Shown: positions 1 through 10,775 of the stretch, piece by piece
Layout: each line of letters begins with the position of its first letter
How positions within the stretch are numbered: position 1 is the stretch's first letter
Source: Channallabes apus
Taxonomy: Eukaryota; Chordata; Actinopteri; Siluriformes; Clariidae
Direction of reading: 5' to 3'
DNA: 64,000 nucleotides
Assembly (NCBI GenBank): GCA_030522415.1
Contig: CM060124.1
Coordinates: forward strand, 22,063,454 to 22,127,453
Position numbers and translations under genes: made by a program
The notes under the pieces: model-generated
The model's database searches: none
The model's input: the letters and a program-made list of their open reading frames with translations, nothing else
What the model was told of the DNA's origin: nothing

Positions 1-33
1 TTTAATGTTATGTTTGATCAATTCATACACATA

Positions 34-222
34 CATTTAGGCATTTGGCAGACGCTCTTATCCAGAGCGACTTACATTTTTTAATCTCATTACACATCTG
101 AGCAGTTGAGGGTTAAGGGCCTTGCTCAAGGGCCCAACAGTGGCAACTTGGTGGTTGTGGGGTTTGAACCTGGGATCTTCCGAACCGTAGTCCAATGCCT
201 TAACCACTGAGCTACCCCCGGC
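34..222 (-). mobile_element. V-SINE-like tRNA-derived SINE, full length
   Basis: Read on the minus strand this starts with a tRNA-like head: box A TAGCTCAGTGG near 212 and box B GGTTCAAACCC near 162. A core containing TTGAGCAAGGCCCTTAAC follows, then a tail reading TAAGTCGCTCTGGATAAG. This head, core and LINE-derived tail order is that of the V-SINE/HE1 type found across fishes. The same family is seen at 39494 (plus strand) and as a tail fragment at 59730. Family naming is from memory; the tRNA boxes are seen directly. Confidence 0.8.
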
Positions 223-523
223 CTTTACATACGGTACACTCAGCATTCATTTTTATACAAAACAAACACCTGTTACATTATGTGCAGTTATCTCATCCAA
301 TCATATGTCAGCAGCTGTGCAGATGCAGGTCAAGAACTCTGTGACATTAATCGTGGCATGGTTGGTACATTACCCCCGGCCTGTACATACGGTACACTCA
401 GCATTCATTTTTATACAAAACAAACACCTGTTACATTATGTGCAGTTATCTCATCCAATCATATGTCAGCAGCTGTGCAGATGCAGGTCAAGAACTCTGT
501 GACATTAATCGTGGCATGGTTGG
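213..523 (+). repeat. 158-bp direct tandem duplication
   Basis: Bases 213-370 repeat almost exactly as 371-523, with an offset of 158 bp. Both copies start with the string TACCCCCGGCC, which is the head end of the neighbouring SINE. The duplication therefore includes the SINE/Tc1 junction and is younger than both insertions. It duplicates the start of the Tc1-like sequence. Confidence 0.9.
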
Positions 524-960
524 ATGGTACCACTTGGGCTGGTTTGAGTATTTGTGCTGGTGGGCTGGTTTGAGCAGAAACTGCTGATCTGTTGATTTTC
601 ACACACAGTAGTCTCTAGAGTTCACACACAATGGTGGGAAAAACATAAAACCTCCTGTGTGGAGTGGGTTTGCAGGCTGAAAAAAACACCTTTAGAGAGA
701 TCAAAGGAGAATGACTAGACTGGTCAGACTTGACCGGAAGTCTATCACAACTAAAATAAGCAGTCTTTTACAATCGTGGTGAGCAAAAAAGCATCACAAA
801 ACATACTGTACAACACATCAAAGCTTGATGCGGATGGGCTACAACAGAAGAAGAACATATTCGGTTCTGCTCCTATCAGCCCAGAATAGGAATCTGAGGC
901 TGTCATGAACACAAACTTACTAAAACTGGGCAGTTGAAGACTGGAAAAATAACCTGTATT
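240..960 (+). mobile_element. Tc1-like transposon remnant, N-terminal part
   Basis: Degraded plus-strand sequence encoding the first part of a Tc1-like transposase. Recognisable pieces are VAWL..TTWAGLSI near 510-550, then a stretch near 595-950 that in the family encodes the paired-type helix-turn-helix region and reaches the NWTVEDWKN motif just before the first catalytic Asp. Frameshifts and stops are many and the C-terminal half is absent. The same family, in reverse, lies at 61855-62898 and as an end fragment at 7064. Family recognition is from memory of common teleost Tc1 sequences. Confidence 0.75.
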
Positions 961-1080
961 TTTTTCCCCTAATATCCAACTGTCTCGTTTGTGCCCTTGA
1001 TAGTCACAGATTTAAGTTCTCGGAACCCGGCGCATCATCCTCCTGAATGATGTTTTGATGTTTGGAGTCCAGTGGCACAT

Positions 1081-1542
1081 GCAGCTTCTACTGTAAATGG
1101 CGCATTTGGGCAAAGTGTAATCCCTATCATTTGGAGACCCGGGTTCGAACCCCGGGAGATGCTGTTTTAAATTTTTTTTATTTTAATTATAGCGAAATTA
1201 AAATAAATGAAAATAAAATTTTTATTTTAATTTTGCTCAGCATACTATAGGAAAAACAGCAAACTCATTACGCGACTCATTATGGTTGTATATCATGCTC
1301 TGAATAATAAATGTTCTGTTGTTATGTCTTCAATCATTGTAATTTGTAATTTTTTGTTTGTTTGCTGTTTTTTCTATAGTATGCTGAGCAAAATTAAAAT
1401 AAAACATTTTATTTTGTTTTATTTTAATTTTGCTATAATTAATATAAAAGAATTTTAAAACAGCATCAATCAGGATTCGAACCAGCGCTCTTCCTTTTCT
1501 CTGGGCGTGCACTCTACCACTGCGCCATTCAGAAGCTCTAAC
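1081..1542. mobile_element. Fold-back element with convergent tRNA-like ends
   Basis: Two arms, about 1081-1267 and 1355-1542, are imperfect inverted copies around an AT-rich centre of about 90 bp. Each arm carries a tRNA-like head. The right arm on the minus strand has box A TGGCGCAGTGGTAGAGTG and box B GGTTCGAATCC. The left arm on the plus strand has a perfect T-arm, CCCGGGTTCGAACCCCGGG. Both heads face inward into an A/T-rich tail ending AATTTTGCTCAGCATACTATAG. It is either two SINEs inserted tail to tail or one inverted-duplicated unit. The arms differ by a TACTGTA in the left arm. Confidence 0.7.
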
Positions 1543-2044
1543 ACTTCTATTGATTTTATCCTTTTTCACTTGGCTCTGTTAAGACGCAGACGCAGGAGAA
1601 CGTCCTGACAATGTTTTGATTTTATGGTCATTTATTTCAGTTAATAAATCTACTATAAATTTAAAGAACACAAGAAATAAGATGACACAAAACCCTACAC
1701 TCTTCTTTCCTAATTACACGTGATAAAATCTAAAGGCTCACTGTGTTAACATTTATTGTGCTTAAATTTGATCCTAATAAGATTTTATTTAATTTGAATT
1801 TGACATTTGTACTGTAATTCTTGTACTGTGATTATGAATTCGTTTAACTACAGTGTTTCACTACGTGCAGTTCTAAAGGAGCGCGTCTCATTAATCCGGC
1901 AGAGAATGAACTAAGGCATGAGGCATCAGTCTATAGTTATATAGCACCATTCAGTGGTAAAAGCCAGCAAACGCACAAACCCAAATGCTGTCGCCAAGCG
2001 CGGAGACGGTAAAACCGACGCTCCGATTAGGTGAACAATGTACT

Positions 2045-2505
2045 TTCTGAGATCCTGTTTTGCTCACCAAAGGTTAATTATAAAGGATTCTGTGATAATT
2101 TTTTGCTCACCATAGGTTAAATGATTAGGGACTCTGGGATTGTTTTATGCTCACCATGAGTTAAAAAACTAAGGATTCTGGGATCCTTTATTTTGCTCAC
2201 TGTGGGTTAAATTATTAAAGATTCTGGGATCCTGTTTTGCTTACCATGGATTAAATGATGAAGGATACTAGGATTATTTTTACTAGGATTATTTTTTTGG
2301 CTCGACACGGGTTAAACAATTAAGTATTCTAGAATTATTTTTTGCTAACCACATGGTGAGTGATTAAGGATTCTGGGATTTGTAGTTTTTTACCTTAGGT
2401 TAAACGGTTAAAGATTCTGGGATCCTATTTCGCTGATCATTAAGGATTCTGGAATCCTTTTTTGTTAATCTCAAGTTAAATGATTAAGAATTCTGGGATG
2501 TGCAT
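2045..2505 (+). repeat. Degenerate minisatellite, about 9 copies of a ~50-bp unit
   Basis: A run of diverged units, each with GATTCTGGGAT, a T-rich link, TTTTGCTCACCAT, GGTTAAATGATTAA and back. Unit length drifts between roughly 45 and 60 bp. One unit near 2374 reads GATTCTGGGATTTGTAGTT, which extends the shared core. No open frame runs through it. Confidence 0.8.
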
Positions 2506-2680
2506 CATTAATTGTGTGAAAACCCATAACTGAAGATATGTTTTAGTTTTTTTTTTTTTTATTCAAACTGTATTCAGAGTATAAACGCATACAGTGTCAC
2601 ATTTGATTTCCTGCAGAATGTTCCTCCTTTCAATTGTTTTAGTGCCTTAAAAAAGGTAAAATAGATCTTCATTGTGTTTT

Positions 2681-4306
2681 TACAGTGGTGTGAAAAACTA
2701 TTTGCCCCCCTCCTGATTTCTTATTCTTTTGCATGTTTGTCACACAAAATGTTTCTGATCATCAAACACATTTAACTATTAGTCAAAGATAACACAAGTA
2801 AACACAAAACGCAGTTTTTAAATGAGGGGTTTTATTATTTAGGGAGAAAAAAAATCCAAACCTACATGGCCCTGTGTGAAAAAGTAATTGCCCCCTGAAC
2901 CTAATAACTGGTTGGGCCACCCTTAGCAGCAATAACTGCAATCAAGCGTTTGCGATAACTTGCAACGAGTCTTTTACAGCGCTCTGGAGGAATTTTGGCC
3001 CACTCATCTTTATAGAATTGTTGTAATTCAGCTTTATTTGAGGGTTTTCTAGCATGAACCGCCTTTTTAAGGTCATGCCACAACATCTCAATAGGATTCA
3101 GGTCAGGACTTTGACTAGGCCACTCCAAAGTCTTCATTTTGTTTTTCTTCAGCCATTCAGAGGTGGATTTGCTGGTGTGTTTTGGGTCATTGTCCTGCTG
3201 CAGCACCCAAGATCGCTTCAGCTTGAGTTGACGAACAGATGGCCGGACATTCTCCTTCAGGAGTTTTTGGTAGACAGTAGAATTCATGGTTCCATCTATC
3301 ACAGCAAGCCTTCCAGGTCCTGAAGCAGCAAAACAACCCCAGACCATCACACTACCACCACCATATTTTACTGTTGGTATGATGTTCTTTTTCTGAAATG
3401 CTGTGTTACTTTTACGCCAGATGTAACGGGACACGCACCTTCCAAAAAGTTCAGCTTTTGTCTCGTCGGTCCACAGGGTATTTTCCCAAAAGTCTTGGCA
3501 ATCATTGAGATGTTTTTTAGCAAAATTGAGACGAGCCTTAATGTTCTTTTTGCTTAAAAGTGGTTTGTGCCTTGGAAATCTGCCATGCAGGCTGTTTTTG
3601 CCCAGTCTCTTTCTTATGGTGGAGTCGTGAACACTGACCTTAATTGAGGCAAGTGAGACCTGCAGTTCTTTAGATGTTGTCCTGGGGTCTTTTGTGGCCT
3701 CTCGGATGAGTCGTCTCTGCGCTCTTGGGGTAATTTTGGTCGGCCGGCCACTCCTGGGAAGGTTCACCACTGTTCCATGTTTTTGCCATTTGTGGATAAT
3801 GGCTCTCACTGTGGTTTGCTGGAGTCCCAAAGCTTTAGAAATGGCTTTATAACCTTTACCAGACTGATAGATCTCAATTACTTTTGTTCTCATTTGTTCC
3901 CTGAATTTCTTTGGATCTTGTCATGATGTCTAGCTTTCGAGGTGCTTTTGGTCTACTTCTCTGTGTCAGGTAGCTCCTATTTAAGTGATTTCTTGATTGA
4001 AACAGGTGTGGCAGTAATCAGGCCTGGGGGTGACTACAGAAATTGAACTCAGGTGTGATAAACCACAGTTAAGTTATTTTTTAACAAGGGGGGCAATCAC
4101 TTTTTCACACAGGGCCATGTAAATTTGGAGGTTTTTTTTCTTCCTTAATAATGTAAACCTTCATTTAAAAACTGCATTTTGTGTTCAATTATGTTATCTT
4201 TGACTAATAGTTAACGGTTTTTGATGAGCAGAAACATTTAAGTGTGACAAACATGCAAAAGAATAAGAAATCAGGAAGGGGGCAAATAGTTTTTCACACC
4301 ACTGTA
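2681..4306 (-). mobile_element. Tc1-like element, copy 1, near-complete 1.6 kb
   Basis: The element is bounded by inverted terminal repeats. The left end reads TA-CAGTGGTGTGAAAAAC and the right end the reverse complement followed by TA, so the TA target duplication is kept. The ends contain a long subterminal repeat (left to about 2810, right from about 4140), as in elements of the IR/DR arrangement. The transposase frame fills the middle on the minus strand. A near-identical copy lies at 29385-31055 and a degraded relative at 23592. Confidence 0.95.
2901..3893 (-). CDS. Tc1-like DD34E transposase, copy 1 (N-terminal frameshift)
   Basis: A 330-residue frame from an internal Met. It encodes a cut-and-paste transposase that binds the terminal repeats and moves the element to TA sites. 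Residues 1-45 form the first helix-turn-helix (KAISKALGLQ..TVRAIIHKW). A GRPTKI AT-hook-like motif follows at 49-54, then a second helix-turn-helix to about 120. The catalytic triad is visible: Asp143 in WTDETK, Asp234 in QQDNDPKH and Glu269 in LNPIEMLW, with exactly 34 residues between the last two. The family start codon lies upstream at 3924, where the protein would begin with MTRSKEIQ. One extra C near 3899-3901, absent in copy 2, shifts the frame there. The product as read lacks about ten N-terminal residues. Activity is uncertain. Confidence 0.9.
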   Translation of the reverse strand: MRTKVIEIYQSGKGYKAISKALGLQQTTVRAIIHKWQKHGTVVNLPRSGRPTKITPRAQRRLIREATKDPRTTSKELQVSLASIKVSVHDSTIRKRLGKNSLHGRFPRHKPLLSKKNIKARLNFAKKHLNDCQDFWENTLWTDETKAELFGRCVSRYIWRKSNTAFQKKNIIPTVKYGGGSVMVWGCFAASGPGRLAVIDGTMNSTVYQKLLKENVRPSVRQLKLKRSWVLQQDNDPKHTSKSTSEWLKKNKMKTLEWPSQSPDLNPIEMLWHDLKKAVHARKPSNKAELQQFYKDEWAKIPPERCKRLVASYRKRLIAVIAAKGGPTSY

Positions 4307-5009
4307 GGTGATGCTCCAGCTAACTGACTGTGTTATGTACAGTATGTGAGTGAAGTTTGTGTTCCTCCAGATGTGCTAATTTTAAGGTATCATATTTCCC
4401 TTGCAGCTGGCATGGAAGCTCTGACTGGAGACTGTTCCTCTTCTGGGTGGTACACTACAGAAATTATAAGCAGTAATGAGCGCCCAATGATTCAGATAAT
4501 TGTTTTATATATGTTTAACAATTTTGGTCTAACAGCTGTGCCAAATTTCTCCGAAGCATTTTTCTGACAGTTATTTTTAAGCAGTATATTTTAACATAAA
4601 TGTTGTTTATTAAGACATTAGACGGTTTAAATACAGCCGAACATGTGCTTTCCAAAGATGCTCTGTAGGGCAGCCTTTAGAAAATGAAAGCAACTCTGCC
4701 ATGTCTGCCTGAGGTCTACAGATAAGCGCATTCATTTAGAGAGGGCTTTGTTGTTCACTGAAATTTTGTCTGGATAGTCAAACCTGTTTTTTATTTGCAG
4801 AGAATTTAAATAAACCAGATAAACACCCTTTTTGAGTTTGTGAAAATATGTGTGTCTGCAAATGTGTAGGTGTGAGACAGTAGACAGCAGATTGAGACGT
4901 GGCTTTAGACTCCGGTTTCTACAGAGCCATTTTGACCACATTCACCATAGAAGGGAGGATGGTTCAGACAGACACTGTCAGCTAAATCAGAACCAGGACC
5001 TCTGTCTGT

Positions 5010-5012
<3 letters not shown>
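4307..5012. other. Unassigned stretch
   Basis: I see no recognisable repeat or gene between the Tc1 right end and the GT array. The longest open stretch (4346-4567, plus) has no family resemblance and is probably chance. One TACAGTA lies at 4338. Confidence 0.5.

Positions 5013-5090
<78 letters not shown>
5013..5090 (+). repeat. (GT)n microsatellite, ~39 units
   Basis: Uninterrupted TG dinucleotides for about 78 bp. Open frames of poly-Cys-Val or poly-Thr-His across it are artefacts of the repeat. Confidence 0.98.
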
Positions 5091-5094
<4 letters not shown>

Positions 5095-5473
5095 ATTTTA
5101 TGCCCTTCATACTTTTTCAGTGAATTTTGATATATGAGTGTTCTGAATGCATATGCTGTGTAATTATTTCTAAATAAGTTGTGTTTTGGCGACCAGTCTA
5201 CCTTCCAGGAAGTATTCATTTGTATGTACAGTATCAAATGGTTCACTAGCAAGATTTACCTTTATTTTGATGTTTATAAAATCTCAGACATGAGACACCA
5301 TGGTACTGTATATGTCACCCCACCATTCATACCTAGTTTCCTTGTTCCCCAACACCATCCCATTACATTCAGTATGTCCACAGTCCGACTGAGTAACAGT
5401 TCAGTTTTATGTTGATTAAAAGCTATGTTGTTTACGATGTCTGGTGTAAAATTGACTCTGCTGTTTATCATAT

Positions 5474-5645
5474 GAGCGGCACGGTGACTTAGTGGTTAGC
5501 ACTATCACCTTCCATGCACTCTGTGTGCATGGAGTTTGCATGTTCTCGCCATGCTTGGTGGGTTTCCTCCAGGTTCTCCGGTTTCCTCTCATAGTCCAAA
5601 TATATGCAGATTAGGCTTATTGGCATTCCCAAAAAATTCGGAACG
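5474..5645 (+). mobile_element. DANA/mermaid-type SINE, 3'-truncated
   Basis: Starts with GCGGCACGGTGACTTAGTGG, a tRNA-like head. The internal block GTGTGCATGGAGTTTGCATG and TCCGGTTTCCTCTCATAGTC follow, and it stops in the ATTGGCATTCCCAAA region. The 3' third is missing. Box B is lost. An older, diverged copy. Confidence 0.85.
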
Positions 5646-6960
5646 ACGAGGTAATGTGGAACGACTTAGAAGCAGTTACTTAGGGAGACAAAGTGCTGTT
5701 TAAGAAGACATAGTGTTATCTGATGAAACGATATTTTCTTGCTGAAAGTGCTTCCATGACTGATTTTGAAGGTTGGTTTTGGCAGGCGGGTGCTCTCCCA
5801 CCTTTCCTGTACTGCGTCGCACCACTGAATCTTTCAGCAGCATACAGTACCCAACCATACTGACTTACATTATCCCACTGTAGAGTTACGTAGCACATAC
5901 TGTAAAGATAACACATACAGCAAGCATAAAGCATGGACAAGTGTATTACTTACTTATTTCTGTATCATGTGTTAGCTGTTAAATGATGTCCCGAAACACT
6001 TCTTGCACCCAACTGAACTTACAGTATGTGCGTGTGTGCCTTTCCCAGACACGCTTACTTCATGTTGTTACAGCTGCACTCTCCTGTATTCCTGACTCAG
6101 CCATCAGGTGCTTTCCTCCTTCAGCGTCTCCTTTTGTTTTTTTTCTCTTTCCTCCTTGATTCCTCCTTCCCACTCATTTTTTTTTTCCAGCTTGCGGTGA
6201 ACTGAGCATGGTGGTGGATATGCACAAGTTACATGGCAGGAGCAGTGAGTTGATTGGCAGGACAGGCAGAGGTTGACTGATGATAAGCTCTCTTGGACGC
6301 TCAGCTGCATTCCACAGCCTCTTTGCCTAGGTCCTGTATTGCTCTTAATGCATATTTTTTAACATTGTGGGCCATGAACTTTTTTTTTTTTTCTGGGTGT
6401 GAGTATTTATTTTAAAATACCATGTTGGCCAGTTAATTAAAGAGTTTGGATGCTCCTTAGACATCTGTGCTCTGATATATGTGTCTGTGTGAGAGAAGCG
6501 GTATAATAGAAAAACGGTAGAGCATTCAGGACTGTCTCTCATTCTCTCACTCAAGTATGACTTGTATATAAATTGTATACAGTACAGTACTTACAATATG
6601 TGTATCTAAGTGTGACTTGCTTGACATATTAAAAATCAACATTGTCAGTATTGTGTGTGTGCACTCACTTGTTCAGCTTTGTCTCTGTTTATTCTCTTTT
6701 GCTCTGGGGAAAAAAGAGACATATCAGGACACGTTGCTGTCCCTGGGTACATGCTGTATGAAGCTCATGTGTAGATGTTTCCCAGAAGTACAGCTACCTA
6801 CCGTGCAGATTACGTCAGTTTCTAATTAAAACACACTCACATAGCGTGCCAAATGCTGAGGTAGAACCCCTGCACTATTCCCACTTTGTGTATTTTCTTA
6901 CTGCCTTGGAAACGAGTTCTCTGTGGAGGAGACGGATATGTGTAAACACAGCAAGTGCAG

Positions 6961-6961
<1 letters not shown>
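5646..6961. other. Unassigned stretch
   Basis: No gene or repeat recognised. It holds a pyrimidine-rich run near 6120-6190 and several TACWGTA heptamers (5843, 5898, 6020, 6578/6583). Confidence 0.5.

Positions 6962-7019
<58 letters not shown>
6962..7019 (+). repeat. (CA)n microsatellite, ~29 units
   Basis: Pure CA dinucleotides of about 58 bp. Confidence 0.98.
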
Positions 7020-7022
<3 letters not shown>

Positions 7023-7063
7023 ACAAAAGATAAAATTAACGTATTATCACATGTCCATTACAG

Positions 7064-7155
7064 GACACTTACTGTCCACTTCATTAGTAACATCTGTACA
7101 CCTGTATGTTTATGCAGTTCTTTATTCAGATTTTGCAGCTGTGCAATGCAAAAAC
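7064..7155 (+). mobile_element. Tc1-like end fragment
   Basis: CACTTACTGTCCACTTCATT and ATCTGTACACCTG match the end of the Tc1 family also present at 240 and 61855. The sequence continues through a degraded subterminal part ending GCTGTGCAATGC. Only about 90 bp remain. Confidence 0.6.
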
Positions 7156-9444
7156 AAAAAAAAATAATAATAAATAAACAAAAAAAATGCATGTGACTGG
7201 AAAATAAATGAGCATGTAAGTGTTTAGGTATACAGTGGGCTGAGAGTGTATGTTCAGGTTAGGGGTATTTTATAAATCACCCATAGCTAAGACAAACTCA
7301 CAAAATCTTGAACACTCATTAAATTTTCCGTGCCTTGCCAAGATCCAATCAGTGGAATGTGAACCTCTCACACACATAGGAGGAAAAATTTGAATCAGAA
7401 TGTTCTGGGCAAAGAACAGGACAGGTAAATTATTTTCTTTGACTGTCCCAAGTTCATCTGTTTAAACACATTGAAAAATAAAATTACAGTATTGACAAAC
7501 CAGCATCAAAATCAACAAACGCATTGACATTTTATTAATTTCAGAAAGATTCCCACAATCAGCTGTTAGCTATTTTGCCAAAGAAAAAAAAAATTCAACA
7601 GATTTTTCAGATGTTTTTTTTCTCCCTCTTTTCTTCACCCACTAGCCATTTTCCCTCTCTTCTTGGCTCAGGCCTTGGATGATTGCTGAGGTTTGGCTGG
7701 TACCCTTGACCGGGTCTGGTGGCAGCATCCAAGCCGGCCAGACCACCGGGACTTCTTGAGGGTTTGTCCGTCTTTGCCAACAGGAAGAACGAGGTAAGGA
7801 GGGAATGAGTTCAAGTTGGTGCACCAGGAACTAGAGCAAGGTAAGCATCAAAATGGAACATGCAACTGATTTATGCTTAAGGTATGTACAGTACAATAAA
7901 TTGCTTCAGAGCATGAAAATATTTGGTGTTGACCCTTTATAGAGATCTTTGGGAAAATACTGTACTAAGTGGGCCCACCCAACCACTCCCTTTCAGTCCA
8001 CATTCTTTAGTTCTCTGCAGAAAATACCCACCCGAAAACACAAAACAAAACCAAAAAAAAAATAATAATCCCATAGGGCCATATGATATCCTGTAGAATG
8101 TTTCACCCCTTTTGTGTAGGCTGTTCACTGTATTTCTCACAGTTTATTAATTTCTTATCCTAACATACAGTAATCCTGAAAAAAAAGAAGTTTTATTTCC
8201 TTGAAGCTACGATAACAATCAAACCATAAGCCTTTTCCAATGAAAAAGTCACATAAAATACTGTGCAACTTTTGTGTGGGATTGGAACAACACAAATGCC
8301 TTTGGCCATTAGATGTACTTTTTTCTGTACTGTGTCACAGGCTTGACAGCCACACCACACGATGTAATAATGAATGTACAGAACTTCGGAGGGGGTCGGT
8401 GTATTTTGAGGGTGAGACAGTGATCTTCAGGGTGCGACAGTGACAGTTAAGATCTTCCCATTCAAAGATAACATGGGTTTATTAATGGAACTCAAGAGGA
8501 ACAGAAATGGTACTAAAAATAAAACTCAAAGCTTCCTCTTCTCCTCAAGGCAGGATTGTGCTTTAATAATTGAAATATTAAACTCTTCTTTATCTTTCAC
8601 TTTTGTTTGGGGCAATTTATCGCATAATGTGCTGCCTTCTCTTTCTTCAGACGCTGACTATTCTTTTCTTCATCTTTGTCTTGATCTTGGCCCTATTACT
8701 GGAGCAACATGTTCTCTACCTAATGATCGCTCATTGCATGCTAGTTTTCAGGAGCTTAAGTAGACATGTGGGCGGGTGTGGCGCATCTCTCCTGATTGCC
8801 CCACGGCAGCATCGCCTAGCAAATGCATGTGAGGGTGACCGCGGATCTGAACTCTGCGGTGGAGCCCTACCCTGCATATCTGCTCCTTGCGAGATCCTCA
8901 TTGTTACAATTTATCGCTGTATGCTACAAATGTAATTGAAAAGGGACAGTGATATCTATTGGCTTTTTTACAGTAAGCAAAGCATACAGTACCTCAACCA
9001 AGTGGTCAAGATTGCTTAATCAGGTTACAGTTAAATGTTATGTTAAATGTATCTCTTCTATGAGCAAATTCATGATTTATGTCAGGAACAACTACTTTGT
9101 AGATTGAGTTTTGTGTCCGTGTTTGCTACTGTAGCTAAAACCACCTATATTACCTGCATTAGCATTAGCTAACTAACGTGGTGATTTTCAAAAACACCGG
9201 AGTTTATACAGTAAGTCAGCGGCGCCGAAGAAAATAATTATATTTAAGTACCGTTGGTTAACGATGTAAAAATTAATAGGAAAGTGACGTAAACATAGAA
9301 CAAGCTAATTTGGAGTGAGTGCTGTTTGTAGTGTACTGCTTTCTATACTTTATACACACTGTAATTAAGATTTGCTAACATAAGAACTTGAGCCAGTCCA
9401 ATTTTTGTTTTTACCTTTTTTTTTTTTTTTTTAAAGATCAGTAA
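7156..9444. other. Unassigned stretch, mostly unique
   Basis: No family is recognised. A fairly GC-rich block at 7640-7830 is open on the minus strand for about 60 codons between splice-like borders, but nothing identifies it. A second GC-rich patch lies at 8760-8890. Seven TACWGTA heptamers fall between 7485 and 9207. Confidence 0.45.
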
Positions 9445-9880
9445 TGAGTTTCTGAGAATTATATCTGCTCCACTTCAAGCAAGATTACTGATTTCCTTGG
9501 ACAAGCAACACAGCTTCAGATCATTGAGGTTTTTGGGTATTTACTTATTCACAGGCCCCACCACAGCGTTTTAATTGGGTCTAGGTCTGTACTTTGACTA
9601 GGCCATTTCACATCCTTGATTCTTTTATTTGTCAGCCATTCTGATGCGTAGATTTATTAGATCGGTAGATTTATTGGTGTGCTTCGGGTCATAGTCCTGT
9701 TGCATCACACAATTTAAATCAAGCTTAAGTTGTCAGACAGGTGGCTTCATGTTTGCCTCTGGAATACACTGGTATACAGACGAGTTCATCATCGACTTAT
9801 TTGACTGCAGGGTGCCCAGGTTCTGTGGCTGCAAAAACAAGCCTAAATCTTCACCCCTCCACTGTGCTTGACAGTACGCT
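9445..9880 (-). mobile_element. Tc1-like transposon remnant
   Basis: Minus-strand remnant of a different Tc1 family. GTACTTTGACTAGGCCATTT, a CTTCGGGTCATAGTCCTGTT block, and a block near 9745-9870 corresponding to the central catalytic region (ending CCACTGTGCTTGACAGT) keep the order seen in teleost Tc1 genes. Many indels; no open frame. Confidence 0.75.
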
Positions 9881-10045
9881 CTGGGAAAAAAAGGTACACA
9901 GCGGTACAAATTTTCCTCAAAGAACAGTTTTGTACCTTTTCGATACATATACCCTTAATGAAATGGAAAAGACCTCTCAGGATACAATTTTTTTTACCTT
10001 TTATGGTACAACTAGATTTAAAGTACATACGTGTTCTAACATAAA
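9881..10045. other. Short unassigned stretch
   Basis: Holds three GGTACA/TGTACC-like short repeats, probably a degraded small transposon, but I cannot assign it. Confidence 0.3.
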
Positions 10046-10775
10046 GGGTACAGAATGTTCTGCAGAGTGGGAGGAGTTTGGAGGAGCATGGATAAGTCTT
10101 ATATAATCCTTATTCTGATAATATAAAACTTATATAATTTTATTTTTGCCCATTTTGGCTAGCTTTGGCCAGGTTATATAAAACATTGTCCTTCAATGTC
10201 ACTTGCGTAGTTTAAGGTACCATGTAGATAACACTGTTACTCATGCTAACATATTGCCTTTTTGAGCTTAGCACAAACATTTTAGCTCCTGGTGACTAAG
10301 CTAATTTCTTATGTAGATTACAGATGTTTGTCAGTATCAGCGGTGGTGTAAATATTCTAATGTATTTTACTCAGTTTTGGATAACTTTAGCTTACAGTAG
10401 ATATTTGGTTTAGTTTTTAATGGTTCAGAAAGAGTATAGAATGTTCTGGACAGTGGGAGGAGTTTAGCTTTTCCTCAGAACAACACTGAGACTCCAGCAA
10501 GCTGTCACCATGGGTGAGTTATTCTCATATAATCCTTATTCTGATACTATAAAACTGATATTATTTTTTTTTTCCTCATTTTGGCAAGCTTAGGCCAGCT
10601 TATATGAAACATTGTCTTTCAATGTCACTTACGGTACATAGTTTAGGGTAACATGTAGATAACACTGCTAATCATGCTAACATGTCAGTATCAGCTGTGG
10701 TGTAAATGTTCTAATGTATTTCACCCCATTTTGGATAGCTCTAGGTAGCTATTTGATTTAGTTTTTGGTTATGAC
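10046..10775 (+). repeat. Diverged ~390-bp direct duplication
   Basis: Bases 10046-10435 and 10432-10775 align in order. Shared blocks include AGAATGTTCTG then GTGGGAGGAGTTT, ATAATCCTTATTCTGATA, AAACATTGTC-TTCAATGTCACTT, ATGTAGATAACACTG, and GTGGTGTAAAT-TTCTAATGTATTT. The copies are diverged by point changes and indels, so the duplication is old. No coding sequence is recognised in it. Confidence 0.75.

Noticed and set aside
1090..1165. Functional tRNA gene with a perfect T-arm
   Set aside because: The acceptor, D and anticodon arms do not pair, and the sequence is one arm of the fold-back element.
4850..5252. Poly-Cys-Val and poly-Thr-His frames
   Set aside because: Translation of the GT array.
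7642..7824. GC-rich open stretch on the minus strand with GTAAGG and GTAAGC nearby
   Set aside because: All plus-strand frames hit stops before the donor, and the minus-strand peptide matches nothing I know.
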